A DNA stretch of 34,135 nt from Apostichopus parvimensis (Eukaryota; Echinodermata; Holothuroidea; Aspidochirotida; Stichopodidae). Location of the stretch: contig KN887827.1 of the NCBI GenBank assembly GCA_000934455.1, positions 14,726 to 48,860 on the forward strand, given 5' to 3'. Below the pieces are notes generated by a model. It was not told where the DNA came from. It ran no database searches and was given only the letters and a program-made list of their open reading frames with translations. The translations under genes and the position numbers were made by a program. Shown here piece after piece: positions 22,801 through 33,497 of this stretch. Every line of letters begins with the position of its first letter. The stretch's first letter is position 1.

Positions 22801-23671
22801 AGCCATTATGTATTTGAAACAACATGTACATATATGTAGGCGAAAAATATCAGGTCTACTTGTTAAATGTTCCTCGTGTATGAAATGTTATGATCCCGAT
22901 AGTCTTGTAATTTATTTTCTAAAGAAATATTTCTTATATTATAAGAAAGTAAGTTAAACATGAACATTGAGAAACGAAATTGTACTTTCGTGTTGAGTTG
23001 AGGAAGACACTTTATGATAGACTGGTAAACATAGAAATGAGTAGGAAAACATTAATACTGTAAAGAACAGAGCGAAGTAAATGTGCATCATGGCGATATA
23101 TAATACGATACATTCACAATAAAGTGTAACAAATTAACAAAAAATGAACAAATTTATATCTCTTGAAGACATTTAGGTGTTATATGTAAAATTACCCCTC
23201 CCTATCCATGGAAGCTTTTACCGACTCCAAGGCTTCCCTGTGGGTTATTTATTTGACATTGGTTCAATCTCTACTTGGAAACCGATGGTAACTATTGGAC
23301 ATATTGGACTATTGGATATTGAATCCATTCTACATTTTAGAAACCTTCTAGCTCATTCATGTTACTTCAGTTCATGATAAGCATACATGTATACTGATCG
23401 ATAAGTGCACTGGTAAGACCCTGCGTGATGCTATCTTGTATTTTTGTAAGAACCAACTAAGCATATGCCATGGTATTCACTTGACGATTCATAACAACCA
23501 CGCAATATTTAGTGTAAAACTATTCTTATTTGAATATAACGGGAACATTTAATACCAACATATAAAGGTTCAATAAGTGTAGCAGCGATGTGTTGTAAAG
23601 ATACTTTTCCCAATATATTACAATGTTAATGTATGACATTTCGCTTGTTATTCTTCATTTCTACCACAAAG
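19882..23671 (+). other. Intron X2-Y2
   Basis: This is a 3.8-kb GT-AG intron. Bases 19882-20415 and 22045-22515 match the X1-Y1 intron. The stretch between (about 20415-22045) is missing from copy 1, but its start (20500-20740) resembles DNA after X3 (33650-33830), so it is at least partly ancestral. From 22516 onward the match to 10758-11952 is close. The P-like element is absent, leaving an intact site at 22508-22515. Confidence 0.78.
23177..23377 (+). other. Conserved open frame upstream of exon Y2, function unclear
   Basis: This is the copy-2 counterpart of 11453-11656. It is a 66-codon frame that includes GSFYRLQGFPVGYLFDIG and FRNLLAHSC, open in both copies without indels. The reading-frame chain of X2 and Y2 does not require it. 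It is recorded only as a possible optional exon. Confidence 0.3.
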
Positions 23672-23748
23672 GTTTGATGGTAGTCTGCTGCCCAATCTTT
23701 TCTCTTCGGAGTCAATTCCTGCAGGGTTGAAATCTAGAGACATAAAAG
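23672..23748 (+). CDS. Cassette exon Y2, completes a leucine-rich repeat
   Basis: This is a 77-nt exon, acceptor ctaccacaaag and donor gtaggt, phase 2 to 1, the same length and boundaries as Y1. It reads FDGSLLPNLFSSESIPAG and then LKSRDIK. Asn and Leu in LLPNLF restore a more regular leucine-rich spacing than LLPLIF in Y1. The preserved length and frame between the two copies, despite several base changes, support real coding. Confidence 0.84.
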
Positions 23749-24096
23749 GTAGGTTTCTATTTTCACATTTAGTCAGTGATCATTTAGTATTTAAGTTTAT
23801 CAGGTCTCCTCGCATTCGTTCTTGTCATCAAAGTAAAAATCCTGTTTGGTTTAGACGTTACTTTACCATATCATGTTTCTTTAAGCAACACACTTTTTTA
23901 GAATGACTTAATTAAGGATGGTAGTGACGATAACTGCTACACATTCATCTCATAAATACGACTTTGCTTGCCTATAAGAAAAAATGCTAATTCTGTGTTC
24001 TTTGTAATATGTGTGTAATCCTGATATATATACGTATGGAATCTTGTCTTCCTATTGTTCAATCTCTTGCACACTTTTACATTTCTGTCATCTTAG
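23749..24096 (+). other. Intron Y2-Z2
   Basis: This is a 348-bp GT-AG intron (gtaggt to catcttag), collinear with Y1-Z1 apart from small indels. It holds no other feature. Confidence 0.8.
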
Positions 24097-24149
24097 TATT
24101 CTGGAATGACTACGGTTACAGTCTGAATCTTCAATCCGGTGTTTGGGAG
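24097..24149 (+). CDS. Cassette exon Z2
   Basis: This is a 53-nt exon, acceptor atttctgtcatcttag and donor gtatga, phase 1 to 0. With the last base of Y2 it reads V-FWNDYGYSLNLQSGVWE. It is almost identical to Z1 and joins in frame to W2. The exon is too short to judge on its own; the chain of matching phases and its duplicate support it. Confidence 0.82.
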
Positions 24150-26934
24150 GTATGATTCGCTTATAGGAGTTTTCTGTTATAGTGGTTAATTCTTGTATTT
24201 ACTTTGATGTGTATAAACTATTTGAAAAATATAAGTACAAATGAATACTCTAAATTGTCAACCTCATGTATCGCTACCACTGAAAGAATGATGGAATCTC
24301 AAATATATACTTAGGAATTGGGATGTAGTGTTGATTACATTCATAAATATTAATCTTGTTTCATATGCAAAGTGTTATCTATCAATATCGGTCTTTAAAA
24401 GATATACAAGCTCAGAAGATTGTCATTAGCGTTCATATGATTACATTTTATGACGATTAAGTCAATGAATGATTCTAGCGGAAATTGCATTGTTTTTCAT
24501 TATGTTAATACATTGGCTACTTTTAGAGGCCACCTTCCGTTGAGCTCGTAAAGACACGTATCTACCCTGAGGGTAGGTAGTTAATAGCCTGTACATATTT
24601 ATGTTAGGTATAACCTGCTTATTTGTGACAGGTAAAACGTATAAGGAGTCGAGAATCAACCCCTACTGGTCGCTGGTCAATTTATATTAATGACCGTTGA
24701 CTGGTCATAGCTTTACCGCGGGTATATTTATTAGGTTGTTTTAGCGAGTATTGCTTGGTCTGGATATTTAGCAGTGTATATAGGAGACTAGTAATACGTA
24801 GAGTATTTTTGGGGTATTTAATGAGATGTCGTTGCTTTGGCTGGGCTTTTCCGGTAAAGGCAATCTTGATTTTAGAAGTTAGCTCTGCCAGCCTTAAACA
24901 TTTTCCTGTATTAGAAGAATAGGACCATTCTTGGAAAGTATACGTCAGACGTGCCCAACCTCCTATACAGTGTCCGACCCCTGTGTAGTGCCCAACACCT
25001 GAGTAGTCCCCTATTCTTGCACAGAGCCACATGCATGCGCAGTGCCCGACCCCTTTGCAGTGGTCGACACCTGAGCAGTGCCATATTCCTACCCAAGTCC
25101 CGATTCCTGCGCAGTGCCCGGTACAGACAGCGCTCGGCACATGTGCAATATCCGACACTAGGCAGTGCGCAATAATAATGAATGCCCGACTCCTAGATAG
25201 TGTGTAAATACATACAGTATTTTAAGGCGTTCAATTATAATATGAAACTTTAAGATATTCTCTTCAATTGTTTTTGTCTGTAATGTTTTCCGTTTTGTGA
25301 TTCGTTGACTCTTGCCCCTTTCCATCCCCTCCTTTCGACCTGTTACATACCGCAAACGTGGGTGGCGGTACACTTTCATCAATCCCCCTTCTGATACTTA
25401 TTGACCGTGTTAAATCATACAATGATGTAGCATATGTAAAAGCCTGGATTCTGTTGAGTCAACCTTAGAAATAACTAACTACTAATACATATTATAATTA
25501 TATATAAATACCAAAGCATATTTGTTCGAGCAGAGTAGCCCCCAAAAAATGAACCGATACATAGTCATTCGTTACCATACTCAAACACGGATAGGACAAT
25601 ACCCGAGGGTTGAATATTGGTATTACAGCAAAACCATTTCCATATTTATATACAATTTATACATCTACACTATGTAAATGTTTGCAATAAATTACGAGTA
25701 TACAATGCTCATATTCCGACGGAAAGTTTTCCTCTGGAACTTGATTGGTTATGTTACATAACCAATACAAAATGACGTAAATGACGTAAAATTATTAATG
25801 CAACCATTTTATTCCAAGAACTTTCTCCCTACACTATACAGAGGAAGTGCTCCTTACATGTACGGACACTGCTAGTATACCTGCTTTCTACATTTCTTAA
25901 ATACTGTGTAAAGACGGTTTTCCATTTCCTTTCTTTTATATTCGATATTAAAAAGTTCTGCAGACTACATTGACTAGTATTTCCTTTATTTTCAAATTAT
26001 TATAGAAAGATAATATTTAAAAATCATTTAAAAAAACAAATACACGCGATCGATAGCAATGATGACTTGTCTTTACGCAACAATTTTGTAGAATAAATTT
26101 GATACGTGATTGAATGTAACACCCGATCCCTTTCCCATCCGTCTATAGCTGTAGCATGGAGATTACAACATGGAGCATGGTCATAAATTATTTAATGTTC
26201 TAACATTCTAACGATTATAACATTTAAAATATAGTTCATGTTTGCTTAACTGATTACAATAAATAAATAAACAGAATCATCCATTAGGTTTGTCATGATC
26301 TCAACCTCTATAAAACTTTGTAATTTTTAATTATTAAAACAAAAGTTAGTAAGATGTAAGAAGCTGATTTTAAATTCTTCATTTAGAAAAGGCAGGTGAT
26401 AGTAAGTACTGTAAGCGAAGTGTTGTGTTATGGCATGTATTGAGTTTTAAATTCAGTATAGTGCCACTTAATATTAGTAGCAATACTTTGATCAAAGTAC
26501 AAAGCGACATTTTGCTCAGGAAATTTAATAAATAAATTTTTATAAAATTAAAGGCACAAAGATGGCGTTGTCTTTGTCTGTAGATATTACTCACTGGTAC
26601 AATAACTGATACAATAATCAAATTCGGCTCCAAGACTGGGTGTAGTTTTATTGAACTTTCGTTTTTGCCATAATATAGGGAATGTATAGTAAACATCGAA
26701 ACAAAATGGCTCGTACGTAAAAGTTTTCATTAAACGATTAAATATCTTACCTCTATGAACCTTTGCTCGGTAAATCTTCTCTGAGATATATCTGTGGGAA
26801 GATATTCGTTTTTTTCCCGGATATATTCGAAGTAAGGATCTTAAGTCAGACAAACCAAAGTACAGATCATAAACTTTAGTATAGTACAATTGTAATTTAT
26901 TTCAGCTAACATTATTTTTGTTTTGTATGATCAG
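24150..26934 (+). other. Intron Z2-W2
   Basis: This is a 2.8-kb GT-AG intron. The ends match Z1-W1. The middle (about 24566-26633) is DNA found only in copy 2. It holds an 18-bp minisatellite, an AT-rich region and a 23-bp near-palindrome (25744-25766) followed by two TGACGTAA motifs (25773-25789). No gene is recognised in it. Confidence 0.78.
24950..25195. repeat. 18-bp minisatellite, about 9 regular units plus degenerate ones
   Basis: Units resembling CAGTGCCCGACACCTGAG follow each other at exactly 18 bp from 24950 to 25111, then decay to about 25195. On the minus strand this gives a hexapeptide repeat, GVGHCx, inside a 158-codon open frame (24682-25158). The frame is open because 18 is divisible by three. 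The array is absent from copy 1 of this intron. Confidence 0.88.
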
Positions 26935-27054
26935 GTATATGATGTAGATACTGTCAGGAAACTATGTACAGGAATTTTGGTAATGCGTCCCGATGAGAGT
27001 GAGTTACTACAGAGATGTACTTTAAAGCTTCTGGAGAACGCATCCTACTATGAC
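26935..27054 (+). CDS. Cassette exon W2, helical repeat
   Basis: This is a 120-nt, 40-codon exon, acceptor tgtatgatcag and donor gtaagt, phase 0 to 0. It reads VYDVDTVRKLC, then a divergent stretch TGILVMRPDE, then SELLQRCTLKLLENASYYD. The first and last parts are nearly the same as W1, but the middle shares almost nothing with it although the length is identical. It joins in frame to IPISC of X3. Confidence 0.9.
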
Positions 27055-28599
27055 GTAAGTCAATAACCGTGGCACACCGTTCGTACAACATAAATGTATG
27101 TTTTATTGATACAATGAAAGGGAGACACTGCTAAAGTTATTATTCGCAGTGCATGTGTTACATGCAAGTTGTGGACTGCAGATTGTTAAAAAATATTGAA
27201 ATATTAGAATTCCAATTACTTCAATTCGCGGTTTGAATGTACTCGTTGAAAACACGACACCATTTTCCACAAATTGTTGTAAATTTACGTCTCAGGGTAG
27301 GAGTCCTGTCTGATGGTATTCTACCTCGAAAAAAACAGTTCACTCATTGAATACGCTTTCAATCTATGCCTCAATTTATGCCCTCGATTAATGACTAGAA
27401 TGCGGAACATTTATACTCACTTTTATTATTATTACATTCAATTAATATTGAGGAATATGCATGTGTAGTTATCAACAGTTGGTTGGCCTCATGTTTCAAG
27501 TTACATAAGTTCACTACTTTGACCAGGAAATCAATCACAAACAGATTTAGCTTATTAATGAAACATGTCGGTTCATTGCATGTTTTGGTATTACATTCCA
27601 CCCTCCAATAAACGACGTTATGATTTCATATATAAACTACTAATCGGATTTTCTTACAAGCAATCGCCTGTTTAAATGCAATCTCAGAACAGTACTGTGT
27701 TTTTCGACAGTGGGCAGTATATTTCAAGTTTTCTTTGTGTGTGTATATGCTCTCTGTCATTACCAATCAGGGGCTTTATAAGACCCTCCGCTATAAAATG
27801 ACACATTATCAGCTAAGAAGTTCTACAATCTTACTTGTTTGCACAAAATAGAAAATCACTTTTCCAAAAAAGCTACCAAATAAAAAGTCTCTGTAAATGA
27901 GAGGCTGCAACATAAAAGAAAGTACAGCCCCAGCAGAGAACAAATGCGTGCTGTGCATCAGTACACATTTAGCGTTATTATGATGTTTATAAATGTATCA
28001 ACTTTGCATCCAAATCATAGAATTTTACCCACAATATGCTTCAGTACATATTAACAAACTTTAAATATGTTGTTTCCCCTCTCTGAGCATCAACACAAAC
28101 TTTTTGATATTCCTAACAAACCGCCCAAAAATAATGCTTTAATGCCGCGGTTGCACTGTTGCATTTTCGTTCCCAATGTATGTGTAACGGCAAATAATAA
28201 GCTCATTATAATATATTAGCAAAAAAAAAAACAACAGAATAAGAAAACCCATCAAGAGATAGGCGATCGATTTGATATATTAAGCCGTGAACAATGTGCT
28301 ATGAATGACTTTACTATAACCCAGTTGAACCTTCAGTCACGAACACTATATCGGAATGTGATCACTTTATCTCACTTATCAATTCTTCGATCATCCTTTA
28401 AGGACAGGTCCAAATAACTAATTAGTTTGTTATCTGTAATATGATATTTAGAAATAACGTTTTAGATATAACATTTGACGAAAGTAAACAAAGGCAATAA
28501 CATCACATAACACAAGTTAATGATTGACATAATGAATATCCGGCTTAACCTTCCGTACACTGTCAATGTGTGCAATGTCTCTGTCAATAACAGGATAAT

Positions 28600-30530
28600 T
28601 GACAGCGCGGAAAACATGCTGCACATCAGCGCAAGTTTGCCTTTATAACTCTACGGATCAAATCTTTAGAGATTTACAGAGAGTAGAAAAAGCTTTGCAA
28701 GTGCTTAGCCAGTCATCGCGCGTCGTTTTAATGAACACAGCTTATCTAACATTTATTTTCAATCGATTAATGACATATTCCAGATACGACTCGGTGTGTA
28801 AGAGGGACGAATGCAAGAATGTTGTGTCTATCACCGCCAAGAGTTAGCTAGTCCAAAATAATTACCTCCTTTTTGTACAGTGAGATTTGGCTGCTGTTCT
28901 TTAACCAATCACAATGTATTGTGTTTATTCAGCATAAGAGTCTTTCTGATTTAATTGTACGCTTCTTGGCTGTAGTAACTTTAATCTGTACAAGCGCAAG
29001 CCGCATTAAATAAAGTAAAACAATTATATGGAAAATACAATAACATGGGAAAGTACTAAATAACCAGGATGTTTGTGGGTCCTGCTAGGTAACTACACTT
29101 CTGCTGTAAACCATTTTTAAGGAACCAAAGTTTAACACAGAGCCTGTGATAATATATTCAACTATAGTTTTAATTCGAAATGATAGGCTACTGCCAATCG
29201 TATCAAATAGCTTCATCATCTTTACCATTATAAGTGAGTCAAATGGAGACGTCCAGTTTTTAAATCATCTACAAGAAGCGGAATTATTAGTTAATTGTTT
29301 GTTATGGGAGGTGATGGTAGCAATTACATGATGTTGATATATATTATAAAATTACTTGTTGTAATATGAAAGATGTCACAGTGTTAGTAGCACAACGAAG
29401 AAAGCTGAAATACCTACAACAATACACACAATTTAACCACTAAATTGTAAGTGATTTATTTTATCCCTGGTTGTCACAAAATTTGCATAACTACTTTAGA
29501 GCGATAGTATCACGGATATCGGTGGATAGTTGGTTTACAAGACATGTGTGGCACGTGAACAGCTCTGTCAAAATTCCGCCCAGTTTGATGACATGGGGGG
29601 GGGGGGAGGTGTGTAACGATTTACCTGAAAAATGTATACAAAACAGAAAGACCTATTGACGAAAACACCCTCTCCTTTGAAATTCGAATTCGTTATAAGG
29701 AAAGCCTACAGTAATCAATATCATAATATCGTCTAGGACACAGAAGGAAGCATGGAGTGCGAAATGTGTCAACATTATACAACATATATGTCAAAATAGT
29801 CAGGCAAGTTTAGAACGTTAGTCTAATTACCCGAGGCAAAGCAAACCAGGCTGCTGTTTCGGTTGAATATATCTACTGGGAAACATAAATAATAGAAAGA
29901 ACATTATTGTAGAGAAAACAGTGGCAACAGGTTATCTTCAATATAACTTTATCCTCTGCATTATTTATGTTGCTGCTATGTCAAAAGTTGTTATTTTGTC
30001 GCTGATTGTTTTTCTTTCTTCAAGTCTATTTATAAATTCCTATGGCGGTTATGCATCTTGAGATAACATCTGACGATAGTCCTCAGCTTCCATCACTCCC
30101 CACCAGTTGTATTTCTCCAAAAGACGGAGGCTTAATTTTGGATGATTGTGCGAAACAAAGGGTACAAAATAAGCCTAATATATAGTGTATTCATATTTAG
30201 TAAATAATTATATGTCAAAACTAGTATTACAAGTATGTAACATATAATTGATGTGCTGCCCTTACTGTTTGGTGGACATCTGCCGCTAGACAACCAGCTA
30301 ACCATAAATGAGACAAAGACAGACGTAACCTTTCTGCATTTATTCTTCACTTGTATTTGTGTGGAACAACTGTTAAACAAGATAAATGATACATAACAAT
30401 ACTAAAAAATATTACGAAACTAATCACTGAAATAAATGCAATAAAGTTACTACTCAGAACAGTGACATGCTAACAAGCCGGTAATGACGCATATATAATA
30501 ACTGTGACTGAGTATGACAGATATGAGAAT
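28600..30530. repeat. Duplicated intron block, copy before X3 (partner 17850-18800)
   Basis: This is the longer partner of the block at 17850-18800. It carries extra DNA roughly between 29000 and 30120, including the 12-G run at 29595-29606, for which no source was identified. Confidence 0.72.
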
Positions 30531-30584
30531 ATACTGTATGTAGTTCAAATCTAATAACCCCACTAGAAAAAAATGTTCCTTCAC

Positions 30585-33250
30585 GTTAACTAAACGATTA
30601 AGTTATTAAGCTAACCGATATCACCTTAGAACTGGACGATGAACACATCATAGGCTAATTCAGTAAATTAATGCGAGCAAACACAGTATAGGCTATGTGA
30701 CTACGATCTTACGGTACACATTGAGTTAACGATTATTACGACGATTATATATATAATATGAAATTAGTATTCTAAACAATGGATATGAATTAAATATCCG
30801 CTTAATGCCATTACTCTAGTGAATAAAAACTAAAATCGAGCACTTACGAGCTATATATTATACAGGGCATAGTATAGCTGCAAAAGAGAGGCTGGTAGGC
30901 GTATAATACATTGTTGCCAGAATTAATACAAAAACTGGATTCAGCAGTGTACAGCCTGCTAATCAAACTTTAAAAGAACTGAACTAATGAATAGTAAAGA
31001 CAGATTTTGAAAGAACTGTTCGATAAAATTCCTGAACCTGACATTACGTAACATTTCACAAGTAAAGACAGAAGGGTTGGTCGAACATCGGCCGCAGACT
31101 GAGAGTGGAACGAAATTACCCGTGCGACCATATACCCAGACCTGTTGTTAATTTAAGAGTGGAAGAACAGTCATCTATTGACACGTGTTATAGTACTTTG
31201 AAACAAAATTATATAATGAGTACATTTGAATGCTAAAATTTTTCATAATCACGAAAATAAGCAAAATGATTCCAAGTATATGGCTCTCACCGCCACCTTT
31301 CTTTTATATAATTTACCCACGATCCTTTTTTTTTACCACACTGTATGTATCGTGACTGTTATTTAATCACATTAATGTCGATCTGGTCTCCTTATTTCAG
31401 TATCGACTGAACTTTATATGAAACATACGTGTTTATGATTATTTGTACTTTACAATTGTTTCATATTGGTAAACCATGAAAGTTACTGGTAAATTAACTA
31501 TTGCCAGGTGCTCTTTAAACTTTAGGCAAGCTCAAAGTGGACCATAGTGTGCTCAATTAAAGCATCTCTCAACCCATGTACACAGCAGGTTCTTCTATTA
31601 CACAATCTATGAGTTTAAAGCACTAACTTTCCCAATATAAACAAAAAAGTATCATAAAAGACGGTTACACAGAAGAACACGTAAAATATTTCCACAAAAG
31701 AGCACGTATAAGTAATAATGATATTTGGGGGTGGGGTATTATATTTCCGTACTCTCTACATTTACGTACTTGGGTATTGCCTCAAAGAGGTCAAATGTCA
31801 TTTGAGGGCACCAGACTGGTAGACAGATGTAAACCATACTAACCATGTATTTGTAGAAGTATATATACATCAGTTTGATATTCTTGTCAATACAATCATT
31901 TAAATTAGACAATAGAGAACATTTGCAGCGTGGTTGATTAACTCGATACGACACAACCAATGTGTAACCGTAACAGTTAAGCAACAGATTATGATGTTAA
32001 AATCAGCTGAACAAAGGTCTCTTCGTTAATCTTCTATGTAACAATGAGTATACCGTTGGGGTAGGATGGGCAAGGCGGAGTGTGTTAAGGTTTTTACCGG
32101 CTCATCGATCCAACAGGCGCAACTCCGTCCTTGAAATAAATACCAGTTCTAGGACAAAAAAATCAGTAGATATCAAACCAGTGTAACTGTAATAGAAGCA
32201 GATTATGATGTTTAATGAGCTGAACGAAAAATCCCATCCGTGAAATGACGTCAAACTATGTGATTAAGAACATGGCGTATAGCGTCATATAGTGAGTCTG
32301 TGCTTACTGATGTCACATAATTTAAGGTCAGGTACCAAAGGTCAAAGAAGAAAAGAAACAGCGTTGTCGATGATACTCATATAACAAACTGTCGTCGATT
32401 ACAGGCAATATAAACCCAACTTGTCCTTATTGTTCATCTACCCCCACCTCCCATCCCTCGGACCTCCTTGTAAATATGTGCAATACGTAAGGCATATTGA
32501 TGAGTTTCTACAAACGGTATATATGTCAACTGCGATTAGTACTCCATAGCGACATTTAGACAAATTAACATTAATACTACAAAAACACTTTTCATGTATC
32601 CAATACATATTAAATTATTGATCTCATCCAACAGTCAAAACGATTATTTACGTAAAGACAATGCATGTGTCTAATGAATATTCAGAATATTATTATAAGA
32701 GAGTCTTTAGGCTGAAATTATATTGAGAAAAATAATTTCAGTAAAACTGAAAGATTCCGACAAGCCATAGTAATTCATTTCTCTTTACATTATTTTAACA
32801 TCTCCATGATGGACTCCAACCACTAATAGTCCAAGCTATGAGTCGAGTAAAACTACTCTCAAATAAAAACTGATTGAACCAATCAAGTCGCTGCGAAGAT
32901 ATTAATATATGTTTATTTTAAGACTACGTTATCACTCAATGTTGAACTCGAATTTGAAAAATGGTAGTACTATATATTGAGTAAATTAATATCAAATCAA
33001 TAATACCAAAATTCTCGAGTGTATGAAAACATGGATGATCGTAAATGGTATATTACTCTTTTGGTATGTTATTTTTAAGGACTGTTTGTGGTGTGCTTCG
33101 CTGATGATTACAATTAATTTGCCATCTTTTCTTACAGTTTCAATTACAAATTAATATTTTATAGTATATTAATACTCAGAGAGAAACTTGGGACCTTCGG
33201 AGTGGTTATCAATCAGTGAATAATACTTAATCAAATATCCTAAAATCATT
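30585..33250. repeat. Duplicated intron block, copy before X3 (partners 3812-4640 and 5430-6070)
   Basis: Collinear short matches to the intron before X1 continue through this stretch, with AAATCAGTAGAT near 32159 also shared with the intron before X2. A stretch around 31330-31980 has no obvious partner. Confidence 0.7.
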
Positions 33251-33288
33251 ACTGTATTAATTCCGTCAGTTGTCTTCCCTTTCTTCAG

Positions 33289-33497
33289 ATTCCCATCTCC
33301 TGTCTGTATCTGGACAAGTCCTTCAGTAAGATTGATGCTGGTGACGTCATCCTACATTCAGGGCTACGTCTGTCATGTCCTGTATCAGTAAAGAAGGTAG
33401 TGATACGTACATACGGAGAAGGAAGAGAAATGACAGAGACAGATGTTGTTGACATATTGATGTTTGTACAACAGTCACATATGTTGAAAGAGCTAGA
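33289..33497 (+). CDS. Cassette exon X3, leucine-rich-like repeat segment
   Basis: This is a 209-nt exon, acceptor cttccctttcttcag and donor gtgagtat, phase 0 to 2. It reads IPISCLYLDKSFSKID, GDVILHSGLRLSCPVSVKKV, the variable VIRTYGEGREM, then VVDILMFVQQSHMLKEL plus two bases. It is one codon longer than X1 and X2, and the extra codon falls in the variable loop, so the frame is kept. The identical open donor phase predicts a third Y exon beyond the right edge of the window. Confidence 0.92.

Larger units (their letters stand above)
22516..24565. repeat. Cassette duplication block, copy 2 (partner 10758-12822)
   Basis: This is the second copy of the best-preserved block, holding Y2 and Z2. 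Small indels occur, such as an insertion of about 26 bp near 23865-23900 in the Y-Z intron. It ends at CACGTATCTAC, after which copy 2 carries about 2 kb of its own. Confidence 0.88.
27055..33288 (+). other. Intron W2-X3
   Basis: This is a 6.2-kb GT-AG intron (gtaagt to cctttcttcag). It is a mosaic matching the other W/NACHT-to-X introns: 27055-28385 with 13333-15990, 28600-30530 with 17850-18800, 30585-32170 with 3812-4640, and 32310-33288 with 5430-6070 plus the X-proximal part. It includes a 12-G run (29595-29606). No gene is recognised; its ORFs are short. Confidence 0.75.

Noticed and set aside
24682..25158. 158-codon minus-strand frame with GVGHC hexapeptides
   Set aside because: Half of it is an 18-bp minisatellite, which stays open for free because 18 is a multiple of three. 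The rest has no recognisable domain. It is mentioned only as something to check in transcripts.
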